In this document: piece by piece, positions 27,337-36,625 of the stretch | How positions within the stretch are numbered: the stretch's first letter is position 1 | Layout: every line of letters starts with the position of its first letter | Assembly: GCA_002104905.1 (NCBI GenBank) | Contig: MCFE01000780.1 | Coordinates: forward strand, 1-36,625 | DNA: 36,625 bases | Origin: Basidiobolus meristosporus CBS 931.73 | Lineage: Eukaryota > Basidiobolomycota > Basidiobolomycetes > Basidiobolales > Basidiobolaceae | Reading direction: 5' to 3' | Translations under genes and position numbers: made by a program | Notes under the pieces: generated by a model | What the model saw: the letters and a program-made list of their open reading frames with translations, nothing else | Told to the model about the DNA's origin: nothing | Database searches by the model: none

Positions 27337-28553
27337 AATGCAAACATTGAGAGTAGCCCTTGTTTTTTAAGTCTCTGTATTGTTTGCCATAAAATAGATT
27401 AGAAATGTTTATGCCTATTTGATACCAAGTGTAGTACTTTGTGCCTATAAAATATATGTTTGACAACATGAGCTTCTTTCAATAAGTTATTATAGCAAAA
27501 TATCTATAATCTGAACAATATTTTGATTGTATGGAGATCAGTTCCAGAGAAACTGGAGATCTACAATAGTATCATTGGCTGATGTGAATGCCTGTAATTG
27601 TTAGCACAAGCTGGCATCAGGATGTTCTCTATGTTATATGTTGCCAGCTGCATGATGATAGTCCATCCATGTAATAAACTTGTGGGGTTTTATTCCCAAA
27701 ATGATCTTGAAAAAAAGTAGTAGAAAATCTTGAAAGCCCCCATCACTGAAGCTAGACTAACCACACCCTGTTTCTAATGCATTCATCATATCATTGACCA
27801 ATAAGTGGACTGCTGGCCTACCATGGCTTGATAAAGTGTCCTTGACATTTTTCCCCACATGTTTTGCCATTTCATATTATGATATTGCTGGTGTGAGACA
27901 GAATGTTGGTGTAAGGGATATAGACTGACATTTCACTATTTGGCCCTTTTTTTTGGGGCTATCACTCTGCAATATATGTTCAGAAGACTGAGGTCAGCCA
28001 AAAGGGCCCACACACTCACTTGAATCAGCATGCTCCAGGTGGCTAGTGCACCTAGTTGTTATAATATAAGTATCAATATACCATCTATAAATGTTGCAAT
28101 CAATTAAATGATATGGAAATAAGGAACTTTTCAAGATATAGTGATGATAGCTGAAGTACTGTTTATTCATAAAGGAGCTTAGTATTAATACCATTGTAGG
28201 GGCAATGCAACTGTGATGCTAGGTTAAAAGAGCTTCTTAACAGTCAGGAATGGTCTGTTATAGCTCCAGGGGGAATACATTGTTGCATTTTGAGAAGTGA
28301 TTTGGATACAGGGATCCAATCAAGAAATAGGTATAATAGTTGAATTGTTGTTTATGTTGAAATATTGGACTATTTGGTATCATTCAGTAGCTAAAAACAT
28401 ACTTAACAGTTCTAGACTAGTCTTGGTCACTGTAGGACCTATTTGTAGCCCCAAATTTGTAATTTTCTTCAAATCAATGATACTATGATTATTACCCTAT
28501 AGTAAAGATCAAATTAACATTTTTTACCAAACATTATGTACTAATGCTCAAAC
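27337..28553. other. Unassigned AT-rich sequence
   Basis: About 1.2 kb with no supported gene. It has poly-T runs (27940s) and many stops on both strands. A minus-strand 66-codon frame at 27994-28194 ends LEHADSSECVGPFG, faintly like the copia integrase LIHSDLCGP motif, but nothing around it supports this. Confidence 0.4.
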
Positions 28554-28724
28554 TGTTACAGAATGCCCCTGAATGTTGGGAAACCCTCCTGAGTTGGTGT
28601 TACAGCTGTATTTCTTCTACAAAGGTATAAATACTGCTCCTCTTTGTAAATAAACACCAGCTCAACTATTATGACTATATCTTGATAAGCTCCATATATC
28701 CAAAACACTTCTTAAATTGCAACA
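28554..28724 (+). repeat. Copia-B 5' LTR
   Basis: 171 bp by inferred ends TGTTACAGAATGCC and TTAAATTGCAACA. It has GGTATAAATACTGCTCC (28625) and AAATAAACACC (28649), again a TATA-like and an AATAAA-like word about 20 bp apart, as in Copia-A. The left end is a prediction because no second LTR is present to align. Confidence 0.6.
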
Positions 28725-28737
28725 GGTTAGGAGCCCC
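28725..28737 (+). promoter_or_regulatory. Primer-binding site of Copia-B
   Basis: GGTTAGGAGCCCC, one base from GGTTATGAGCCCC of Copia-A, placed directly after the LTR. It implies the same initiator-Met tRNA anticodon-arm primer. Confidence 0.7.
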
Positions 28738-28759
28738 AATTGCCTTAACCTATTGTAAG

Positions 28760-29530
28760 ATGACTCCTACCAGCAAACAAAACTATACAAACATCTTCCC
28801 CATAAAAGAGAGGCTTGATGGGAAGAACACAGACTTTGGAGAATCAAGATGAAGATCCACCTTGAGTAAAGAAAGCTTTGGAATATAGTAACAGGAAAAG
28901 AAACTGAGCCCAAAGGAACAGCAGAAAAAGTGGAGAAGTTTCAACAGAAGGAGAGAAAGGCCATTAATGCCATATTTACCAATGTGCAAGATTCCTTCAT
29001 TGGACAAATTCATACTTCACATACTGCCAAAGCAGCATGGGAACCCTTAAAGAGACCTTTAGAGCAAGGTCAGTATCAAGCAAAATTTACTTAATACAAA
29101 AGCTTGTCAACATGTGGAAGAAGCTAGATAATGACATACAATAACTCATTACCAGAATGGAGACACTTGCAGAAGAACTTTACAGCATTAATGCTGGTGT
29201 AAATGATGAAGAAACAATACTCTGTCAGCTTTGCAACCGACCAGACAAGTATGCGCCTCTCATACTTTCTTTTGGTAGCAGAGAAGACAATTTGACTTTA
29301 GACTGTGTCAAAGGGAGACCTCTCCATGAAAAACTTGGCTGTAGTGATCAAGCAGCAAAAATTGAAGACAATACTTTATTCAGCCAGAAAGGCACATAGA
29401 TAAGAAGGGAAGGTAACAAAAACCATAAAACCTGGTTGCTGTAACTACTATATGAAGCTAGGACACTGGGCAAGAGAATACAAGAAGAAACAAGCAGACA
29501 AAAAACAGAAACCAGAGTAGGCAAAACAGC
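28760..29530 (+). pseudogene. Copia-B gag
   Basis: From ATG 28760 (MTPTSKQNYTNIFPIKERLD) the frame follows a copia Gag: KERLDGKN, then, after stops, FNRRREKAINAIFTNVQDSF and HTAKAAWEPLKR. 29157-29399 is open (METLAEELYSINAG, DEETILCQLCNRPDKY, DNLTLDCVKGRPLHEKLG), equivalent to DEDVIVTILNSLTDEFQ and NYVYGRLLDEEL of Copia-A. A degenerate knuckle CCNYYMKLGHW is near 29441. It is joined to the protease C-terminus after about 29530 with the catalytic Asp-Ser-Gly region missing. It is homologous to Copia-A Gag but only distantly. Confidence 0.75.
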
Positions 29531-31477
29531 AGCACAGCCAACAGACATACTCTACGCCCCTAGAATAGCTAAGAATCTACTTTCAGTCAGTAGAGCAGCT
29601 GCTCAGGGACTGAAATTTGTTTTTACTAAGCTGAGCTGCTCAATAATGGGTAAAATGGACAAAAATTAGCTTTGGGAATCAGATATCTCAATATATACAA
29701 GTAACAATGCAAGGTAATTGCACCTGAGTATGCTAACATTGCTGAAATTAATGAAACCAACCGGGAGACATGGCATAGAAGGCTAGGACATATTGGGGAA
29801 CACAAAACGAGCCAATTGATGAAAATGAGCTTGTTTTAGGCCTAAATTACCCAATTCCAATACAAATGAGGGTCTGTGAGGGATGTTCAAGTGGGAAACA
29901 AGCAAGGCAACATCTCAGGAGCTCAGAAGGCATCTATACTGTGAAGATATTAGCTATTGTAAATTCTGACATATGTGTGCCCATGAGAACACTGTTCTTT
30001 GGAGCCAAGAGATACTTTATGACATTTATTGATGATAAGACAGGATATAAATGGATATGCTTCCTCAAAATAAAGAATGAGGCTTTAGTGATGTTTAAAC
30101 ACTTCAAGAACATGGCAGAAACACAAACTGGGTGGAAATTGAAGATACTTTGAAGTGACAATGGAGATAAATACTGCTCAAAGGAGTTTGCATATACTGC
30201 TCATCTACTGGTATACTCCACAGCAAATTGGAGTAGCAGAACAGCTAGTAGAACAATAATAGAGATAGGAAGGTCTATGCTACATGATAAGGGAGTAGAC
30301 TACAAGTCTTGGGCTGAATCTGTTGCTACAGCTGTACAAAACAAGAATAGATGCCCAACAACAGCACTATGTGCTTCTACACCCTTTAAAGCGTATTCAG
30401 GCAAAAAACTAGACCTCCAGCATCTCAGGATCTTTGACAGTGGTGTATTTTATCACATCCCTGACAAAAAAAGCTGAAAGCTGGAATCAAAGAGCAGAAA
30501 AGCAATCTTTCTTGGGTATTGTGATGATACTAAAGGGTATAGATTGAATGATGGAAAAGTTCAGAAGCTGATCAAGAGCTGGCACATTCTATTTGAGGAG
30601 AAATCAGATGAGAAAGCCACAGAAATCATTGGCCAGCTGCCTGAAGATGCAATCAACACTAATGAAGAAGATACATAAAAAGTTCAGCCAGATACAAAAG
30701 ATAATTATTGCAGTTCCAGATCAAAGCCAATAATCCCAGTTGGGAGATATACCAAAATAGGATATGCCTGCTTATTGTGGTGGTAGACACTTCATGATCA
30801 TGAAGAAGCTTATCTTACCTTATGTACCAAGCCTCAGAATCTGCTACTAGCAATGCAAAGTCTGGATGTAACTATGTGGCAACAAGCCAAGCAGGAGTAG
30901 TACCAATCACTGATCAAGGCAAAAATGTGGGAGCTGGTAGATTTACAAACATGGAAGATAGCCAACATGATGTAGATGGGTCTACACGATCAAAATAACC
31001 TCAAATGGTACTGTTGAAAAGTACAAGGATGGATTAGTGGCTAATGACTATTCCCAGGTCCAGGGACTAGACTTTAAGGAAACATCTGCTCTGGTTGCCC
31101 AGCCTAACTCCATTAGGAGAGTTCAAGCCCTGGCAGCTGTACACAGTCTAGATCTAGGCCAAAAGGATGTCAAAACAGCCTTACTATATGGGGATTTGCA
31201 AGAAACTATATATAAGGAGCAACAAGAAGGTTTTACCAATCCAAAAGGCCTCCATAAGGTGTGCAGACTTAAGAAATTGCTGTATGGGCCTAAGCAGGCA
31301 CCTGGAGTGTAGTAAAAGAAGATTAGGACATATCCAGAGGAGATTAGGTTTGTTTTACTGCAATATTCTGAGAGTATTTGAATTGATGTGGAGAACTAGA
31401 TGATTTGCATGTTCTTCACTTGTAGATTTATTGATCAAAAGTATGGTATTAATACTTTTGATAAAGAAAAATAATAA
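29531..31477 (+). pseudogene. Copia-B pol (PR tail, IN, RT)
   Basis: It starts with LYAPRIAKNLLSVSRAAAQG (protease tail). Integrase shows TWHRRLGHIGEHKT, then CEGCSSGKQARQHLRSSEG in an open segment 29866-30153. The first Asp is in NSDICVPM. FIDDKTGYKWICF and a second Asp region SDNGDKY follow, after a TGA near 30152. SWAESVATAVQNKNRC and KAIFLGYCDDTKGYRLNDG mark the C-terminal part. RT is seen at 31037-31312 (NDYSQVQGLDFKETSAL, QKDVKTALLYGDLQETIY, VCRLKKLLYGPKQAPG). A possible VDDLHVLHL trace of the YVDD box lies near 31395. Many stops. RNase H and the 3' LTR are absent. Confidence 0.78.
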
Positions 31478-31619
31478 TCTGGGTACCTGACAATTTGGTG
31501 AAAATGATCCAAGTAAATCCCAACAAGAAATCTGGTCAGGACAGAATGCTAATTACAATATACAATCTACGTGACTAAGTTAGAATGAATACTTAGGTGG
31601 CAATTCAATAATTACAACA
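31475..31619 (-). repeat. Copia-A LTR 5' portion, reverse
   Basis: About 145 bp matching the reverse LTR of copy 4 from 10190 (ATCTGGGTACCTG) to its end, with AATCCCAACAAGAAATCTGG (31519) shared and one internal deletion. It ends ATTACAACA and is followed by a PPT complement, so it is the outer end of a reverse Copia-A 3' LTR. The rest of the LTR is missing. Confidence 0.82.
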
Positions 31620-31682
31620 CTCCCACTCAACAAAATATTTGTGAGTAAAAAATATATATTGAGAGTGAGCAATCTGTAATAA
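31620..31682 (-). other. Copia-A PPT and internal end, reverse (truncated)
   Basis: CTCCCACTCAAC is the complement of GTTGAGTGGGAG, the Copia-A polypurine tract. About 50 AT-rich bases of internal sequence follow, then the Ty3 LTR begins at 31683, so this reverse Copia-A copy was interrupted there. Confidence 0.65.
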
Positions 31683-32050
31683 TGTTACAAGTCTTGGTAT
31701 AAGAGTTGTAGAGGAATAGGGAGTTTAGCTAGTATTGTATTCACTAAAACTTGAACTGATTTTTATTGAGGTTCCAGCAGCTCCTTATATACATTTTGCC
31801 AGATCAATTGCTGACTAATTGTATTTCCTAATATAGGTTGTGGCTGATGACTCATTTGATTGCATCATCATCACCCAATAAGATCCTACTTAATATATCT
31901 ATTTTGGTCTGATAAGGATCTGCTGATTCATTTGCTGACTAATGCTACTGATTTGATAGGTAATACTGATATACTGATAACCTAAACATATACTAATTGA
32001 TTTGACTAAAAACTGATCTAACTTAAACATTCAAGCGGCAGATCATAACA
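31683..32050 (-). repeat. Ty3 3' LTR (reverse element)
   Basis: 368 bp; on the plus strand it runs TGTTACAAGTCTTGG to GGCAGATCATAACA. It is nearly identical to 36251-36619 and close to the solo LTR at 21290. Confidence 0.93.
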
Positions 32051-35000
32051 TTCTCCCCTACTAAAGCTGAGAGGGCTCTCCTGAATCTCTTTTCTTGTGA
32101 TACCAATATCGTGATGGTTCAGTATTATCAGCAAGTCTTGCAAGCTTGAGTCTGTCCCTATGCACTAAGTCTTCCTAGATATTGCCTTGTTTGTCCACCA
32201 GTTGGTAAGTTGCAACTGGACATTCTCTGATGATCTTGAATGGTCCTGTCCATTGTGGCTCAAACTTCTTCCAAGTGTTGTTTCTTAGCAATAAAAAGTT
32301 CCCAACTGTCAATGCTTCTGGTGCTATGGTCTTATCAAATCTCTGCTTCATCTTTTCTGCACTTTGAATTACTTTGGTCTGTGCCTCTTGACGTCTTTGT
32401 TCCAGTTGCTGGTGTCTACTTGGCTGACTGAGTTCATCTTCTAAGGTGTCTGTAAGCTTTGGTTGTGTGAGATCTCCTGGAATCCTTGGTTCACATCCAT
32501 ACACTAAGTAAAATGGTGATTGCTGGGTGGTGTTGTGTACTCTGACTCTGCATGCAAAGAGTGCTTGGTCTATATACTCATCCCATCTACTGACAACTCC
32601 ATTTGCATACTTGGTGAGTATTTTTCCAACAATCCATTAAACCGCTCAGTGACTCCATTAGTTCTGGGGTGATATGCTGAGGTTTTCAAGTGTCTGATCT
32701 GCTGCATTTTCATGTAAGCCTCTAATGTCTTTGCCATAAAGTTTGCTCCTCTATCAGATAAGATCTTCACAGGGCATCCAAAATTCATCAGGATCTCATG
32801 ATAAATGAAACTTGCAACTCCTTGTTCACTGGCTATTGGTACAGCTTTAGCAACTGGCCATTTAGTGGCATGGTCAATTGCTACTAGGATCCAACGGTTG
32901 CGTTTCCTGGTGGTTGGCAGTCTTCCAATAAAGTCAATTCCCTATCTCTCAAATGGTCTGACAGGCTCCTAAGGGAAGAGTTCGGCAATTCTTTGTGGCT
33001 GGCCTTGATTGATTTGGCAGTTTGGGCATGTTTTCACTAGCTTCTCAATATCTTGTTTCATTCTGGGCCACCATGCTCTGGCTTTCACAGGACTATAGGT
33101 TCCTTCAATTCCAAGATGTCCATATCCATTGTGTAGCTTATGTATTAAATCCAGGCAAGAAACATAACGGCAATAGGCAATAGGGCTTCCATCAACAATT
33201 TGGTAGAGTGTTTCATCCTGTACTGCAAATTTGCTGGCTTCATCACAGATTATCTTCTTGATATCTTCATCCACCTCATTAGGAATGGCTTGATCCTCCA
33301 AGTACTTTGGTAATAGGCTAGGTCAATCTGATTCATGCACCAAGTTGAGTTGTGCAACTTGATCTAATCTTGATAAGGTGTCAGCAACCGTGTTGTTTTT
33401 GCCGGGGCAATAGACAATCTCCAGGTCAAATTGCTGAATGTATTCACTCCATCTTGTCATTCTTCTAGAGAGTACCTTCTGAGTAAATATATACTTGAGG
33501 GAGGCATGATCAGTCTTCACAGTGCATTTGACTCCTTCAATATAGCATCTCCATGTCTTCAAACAGTGTATTATAGCAAGCATCTCCTTCTCATGGACTG
33601 GATAATTTTGTTCTGCTGAGTTCAGTTTCTTGGATTCAAAGGCAACAGGGTAGTCCTTTCACTTGTGTTCTTGGCTCAGCACTCCACCAATTGCATAATT
33701 GGAAGCATCTGTGCACAGAGTGAACTCTTTTCTGAAGTCTGGTATTCTTAAGCTTGGCAGCTTAGCAAGTTCATTCTTGAGCATCTGGAAGGCAGTCTCA
33801 CAAGCTATGTCCCACTTGTAGGTAATGTCTTTCTTGAGGATATCAGTTAAAGGGGCCGCAATACTTGCAAACAACTTGACAAATCTCCAATAATAGGAAA
33901 CCATTCCAAGGAATGATCTGAGCTCTGATATGCTATGGGGCTGTTTCAGATCTTGATTACTTCCACCTTCTTTGGGTCTAAGGTTACTCCTGTGCTAGTC
34001 ACTATGTGTCCCAGGTATTCAACGTGTTCCTTGAACAGTTCACACTTGGCTAGCTTGCCATATAGCTTGTTCTCTCTTAGTTTCTTCAAGACCTTTTCAA
34101 TGTGCAGTACGTGATCCTCTTCTGTCTTGCTGTATATTAATATGTCATCCAGGTAGATTATCACAAACTTGTCTAAGTACTCCTGAAAGACAGTCTGCAT
34201 CAGCGTCATGAATGTTGCAGGGGCACTAGTGAGGCCAAAACTCATGACTAAGTACTCGTAATGTCCATATCTGGTCCTAAATGCTGTCTTAGGAATATCT
34301 TCTGGTTTTACCCTAATTTGGTTGTATCCTTACATGAGGTCAATCTTGCTGAAAATAGTGGCTCCATCAAGTGGGTCCAAAAGCTCATCAATCCAAGGTA
34401 TGGGGTACTTATTCTTGATGGTAACTGAGTTCAGGGCTCTGTAGTCAATGCACATCCTAAGTGTTCCATCCTTCTTTTTCACAAAAAGCACTGGTGCTCC
34501 CCAGGGTGACTTGCTGGGCCTGATGTATTGTTGCTCCAATAGCTGCTCAATTTGTCTCTTCATTTCCTCCAATTCCAATGGACTCATTCTGTAAGGTGTC
34601 TTGCTCACTGGAGGGCTATTTCCTGTGTCAATGGCATGATCCATGTCTCTGACTTGTAGTAGGCTTACAAGCTCATCTGGGAACACGTCTGAATATTTCT
34701 TCAAGAGAGTCTGGACCTGCTGGGGTGCTGGGGTAGAGGAATCCTCCTGCAATACCGCCATGAGGAACATCTTGGTACCTTTTCTAAGTGCTCTATAGAA
34801 CTGGGTCTTTCTAAGTTCACTTGTCTCACACATACTGTAATTGACCAAGTTGAAATCCAGCCTGGCAGGTAATAACTCATAGGTCTTGTTGTCTTTTTGG
34901 ATCTCAGTAGCATGGGTTCTCCAGTTGATTGATGGATTACAACAAAATAGCCAGGTTTTTCCAAGTACAAGGTCAAACTTGCAGTTCCCTAATATATAAG

Positions 35001-35139
35001 CCTGTAGGTCTTCTTCATAGTCATTGATCTTCATTCTTATTAGCTGGGTAATACGGTTGATTATATGAGAGTTCCCATCAGCTGTGGAGACTGAAGTTGA
35101 TTTGGTAGGTTCTGAGTTGATTCCAGCTTTCAAAGCAAA
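32023..35139 (-). pseudogene. Ty3 pol: RT, RNase H, integrase (reverse element)
   Basis: Continues the gag-PR frame after a TAA at 35140-35142. RT (34330-35133) has [34 protein letters not shown] and KIDLM, then TAA at 34330. It continues with VMSFGLTSAPATF and YLDDILIYS (catalytic YLDD about 34145) to a 1-bp deletion near 33953. RNase H has FTLCTDASNYAIGGVLSQE, a TGA near 33659, MLAIIHCLKTWRC and TDHASLKYIFTQ. Integrase has HKLHNGYGHLG with CPNCQ (zinc finger), catalytic residues in IGIDFIGRL, LSDRGANFM and TNGVTERFNGLL, a frameshift near 32620, and WTGPFKIIRECP (GPY/F-like). Stops near 33320, 32969 and 32175 interrupt it. The last frame reads HKKRFRRALSALVGE and runs through the PPT to a TAA at 32023-32025 in the LTR. 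Confidence 0.9.
32051..32062 (-). promoter_or_regulatory. Ty3 polypurine tract
   Basis: On the minus strand the segment reads AGTAGGGGAGAA directly before the LTR. The pol reading frame appears to run through it into the LTR. Confidence 0.75.
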
Positions 35140-36192
35140 TTACTCTGACATGTACTCATGCAATGCTCCTGAGTCAATCATGATCTTGGCAGATACTCCA
35201 TTGATTACTCCATTCAGGTATAATAGCTTTCCTGAGTTTGAGATCATTTGGGATAGGTATTCTTCTGTCATGTGGAAGGTGAGTTCTGAGTCTTCATCAA
35301 GCTCATCTTTCACCTTACAGTGCTCATGGGACTCAATATGGTTAAAGGTTCTTGATGGCTGGTGTCCAATTCTTCTCTGAGGGCAGTACTTTGCAATATG
35401 TCCTTGCTGGTGGCAATTGAAGCAAAGCCCTTCCTTCTTGCATTCTTCTGAGGAGGGATTCTTCTGCATAGCATCTATTTCCATTGGTACTGCTTCTGAT
35501 TGTCTTCTTTCATAATGATTGTAGCCTTTCTGATTAGTCACTGTAGGCTTCCCAACTCCAAACATAGCTGAGTCATAGTCAATTGCAATCTTGATGGCTT
35601 CTTCAATAGTCTGATGTCTTTGGTAATTCACTTCCTTGCGAGTTCTTTCTTTCAACCCATCAATAAAGTATTCAACTTGATCCAAGGGGTCCATTCTTTC
35701 AATTTGTCCAAGTAGACATCTGTACTCAGAGATGTATTCTTGCACCATTCCTTTCTGTCTGAGTGTCTTTAACTTCCTTCTTAGTAGTGTCTGCTGGTGT
35801 GGAGGTTCAAAAGCATCCTGAATTTCCAACACAAACTCTTCCCAGGTAGAGATCATAGAGTATCCCATCATAGTGGCTGACCTGATCTTGTTGTGGTACC
35901 ACTGTAAGGCTGCATCTGCCAGGTAAGAAGCTGCATAATGCAACTTGCTTTCTGGAGCAATTCCTTTAGCTTTAAAAGCTTCTTCAATCTGGAAGAGCCA
36001 AGTTCCCAGGTTTTCATTGACTCTGCCATGGTACTGGTTGACCTTCACACTAAAGTTGCTCTTGACAGGGCTTTGCTGGCTCTGAGCCATGGTAGTCATT
36101 CCTTGTTGCTGTTGGCTGAGTATCTGGAGTAACTGTTGCTGTTGGGCCAGGATTTGCTGCATGGCATTCTTCCATTCTTGATTGTCCAACAT
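35140..36192 (-). pseudogene. Ty3 Gag-protease, open 350 codons then nonsense
   Basis: The open frame begins at ATG 36192 (MLDNQEWKNAMQQIL). A Gln-rich segment lies at residues 12-30, a retrotransposon Gag capsid-like region at about 60-200 (APESKLHYAASYLADAALQW, VQEYISEYRCLLGQIERMDP), and a CCHC knuckle CFNCHQQGHIAKYC at 257-270. The N-terminal part of the aspartic protease has KIMIDSGALHEYM with Asp340-Ser341-Gly342. It ends at TAA after YMSE. In the forward copy this codon is CAA within a continuing frame (PVQFAFKLES), so the stop is a point mutation and Gag-Pol was originally one frame, without a frameshift. It would package element RNA in the cytoplasmic particle. Gag itself looks intact. 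Confidence 0.9.
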
Positions 36193-36240
36193 ATTGAGGG
36201 TGATTTCTTCTTTCTTCAGGAGGGAGGTTTCTGGTTATTG

Positions 36241-36250
36241 CTGCTACCAA
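36241..36250 (-). promoter_or_regulatory. Ty3 primer-binding site, initiator-Met tRNA 3' end
   Basis: On the minus strand the LTR end CTTGTAACA is followed by TTGGTAGCAG. TGGTAGCAG is complementary to a tRNA ending CTGCTACCA, as in initiator-Met tRNAs. It is one base removed from the LTR. Confidence 0.75.
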
Positions 36251-36619
36251 TGTTACAAGTCTTGGTATAAGAGTTGTAGAGGAATAGGGAGTTTAGCTAG
36301 TATTGTATTCACTAAAACTTGAACTGATTTTTATTGAGGTTCCAGCAGCTCCTTATATACATTTTGCCAGATCAATTGCTGACTAATTGTATTTCCTAAT
36401 GTAGGTTGTGGCTGATGACTCATTTGATTGCATCATCATCACCCAATAAGATCCTACTTAATATATCTATTTCTGTCTGATAAGGATCTGCTGATTCATT
36501 TGCTGACTAATGCTACTGATTTGATAGGTTAATACTGATATACTGATAACCTAAACATATACTAATTGATTTGACTAAGAGCTGATCTAACTTAAACATT
36601 CAAGCGGCAGATCATAACA
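36251..36619 (-). repeat. Ty3 5' LTR (reverse element)
   Basis: 369 bp, TGTTACAAGTCTTGG to GGCAGATCATAACA on the plus strand. On the minus strand it has GTATATAAGGAGCTGC as a promoter-like box followed by CAATAAA. The six bases after it (CAGACA) are the edge of the window. Confidence 0.93.
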
Positions 36620-36625
36620 CAGACA

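Larger units (their letters stand above)
28554..31477 (+). mobile_element. Copia-B element, decayed and 3'-truncated
   Basis: A second Ty1/copia family: LTR 28554-28724, PBS, gag and pol in copia order (PR-IN-RT). It is well diverged from Copia-A at the protein level but shares the same type of primer-binding site. Homology stops in RT around 31477, where a reverse Copia-A LTR end begins. Confidence 0.78.
31683..36619 (-). mobile_element. Ty3/gypsy element, reverse, full length
   Basis: 4937 bp with LTRs 31683-32050 and 36251-36619, PPT, pol, gag and PBS all on the minus strand. Domain order is Gag-CCHC, PR, RT, RNase H, IN. The GPY/F-like module is kept and no chromodomain is seen. The LTRs differ by about five substitutions and one 1-bp indel by eye, so the insertion is older than Copia-A copy 3 but younger than the forward Ty3. 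The flanks ATAA (31679-31682) and CAGA (36620-36623) do not match. Confidence 0.92.

Noticed and set aside
27994-28194. Minus-strand frame ending LEHADSSECVGPFG, reminiscent of copia integrase LIHSDLCGP
   Set aside because: The similarity is a few residues only and no neighbouring integrase motifs are found upstream or downstream.
35140-35142. Programmed stop-codon readthrough between Ty3 protease and RT
   Set aside because: The forward copy has CAA at this codon in the same frame, so the TAA is a point mutation.
1-36625. CRISPR arrays, operons, bacterial promoters, phage or toxin genes
   Set aside because: No regularly spaced repeats, Shine-Dalgarno-led gene clusters or bacterial families are visible. 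The content is eukaryotic LTR retroelements throughout.

Overview
This window is a graveyard of nested transposable elements from a eukaryote. I found no convincing intact host gene, rRNA, tRNA or CRISPR array. Nearly every coding-like stretch belongs to an LTR retrotransposon. Three families are present: Copia-A (Ty1/copia order, about 350-bp LTRs, at least five copies or fragments), Copia-B (a more decayed Ty1/copia relative, about 171-bp LTR) and a Ty3/gypsy family (about 368-bp LTRs: one reverse copy, one badly decayed forward copy, one solo LTR). Two copies of an orphan ~1-kb LTR-like repeat and a 210-bp terminal-inverted-repeat element are also present. A TE-rich fungus is my best guess. 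The copia primer-binding site matches the anticodon arm of an initiator-Met tRNA reading GGGGCUCAUAACC, which is closer to the fungal (yeast) form than to the GGGCCC form of plants and mammals. The lineage cannot be fixed from the window.

Layout. 1-723 is the 5' end of an old Copia-A element (copy 1: LTR tail, PBS, gag), interrupted in gag by copy 2 (LTR from 724). Copy 2 runs 724-4259 and resumes at 8958-9984. It was split by a young, nearly intact Copia-A element (copy 3, 4265-8952) whose two 350-bp LTRs look identical by eye and which is flanked by the 5-bp duplication TTATC. Copy 2 also carries the 210-bp TIR element at 9639-9848. It is cut off at 9985 by a reverse-oriented copy 4 (9985-15384), which itself contains a 1.0-kb LTR-like insertion (13701-14710). 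At 15385 the sequence jumps abruptly to a forward, strongly decayed copy 5 (to about 17395). A second 1-kb LTR-like repeat, in inverted orientation to the first, lies at 17862-18933.

From 19.6 to 22.1 kb the content is different: a minus-strand Gln/Ser/Ala-rich coding relic, a plus-strand coding relic of unknown family that recurs at 26.0 kb, copia RNase H-like scraps, and a solo Ty3 LTR with a 4-bp duplication. 22078-27336 is a forward Ty3 element full of stops. 27337-28553 holds nothing recognisable. 28554-31477 is Copia-B. A reverse Copia-A LTR end follows, and the window closes with a reverse, moderately preserved Ty3 element (31683-36619).

How the parts work together: each full element encodes Gag with a CCHC knuckle, aspartic protease, DDE integrase, reverse transcriptase and RNase H. 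Copia-A has the copia order PR-IN-RT-RH and Ty3 has PR-RT-RH-IN. The two orders appear to be primed from different parts of the same initiator-Met tRNA. Only copy 3 of Copia-A is close to functional, with one visible 1-bp frameshift in integrase. All others are dead.
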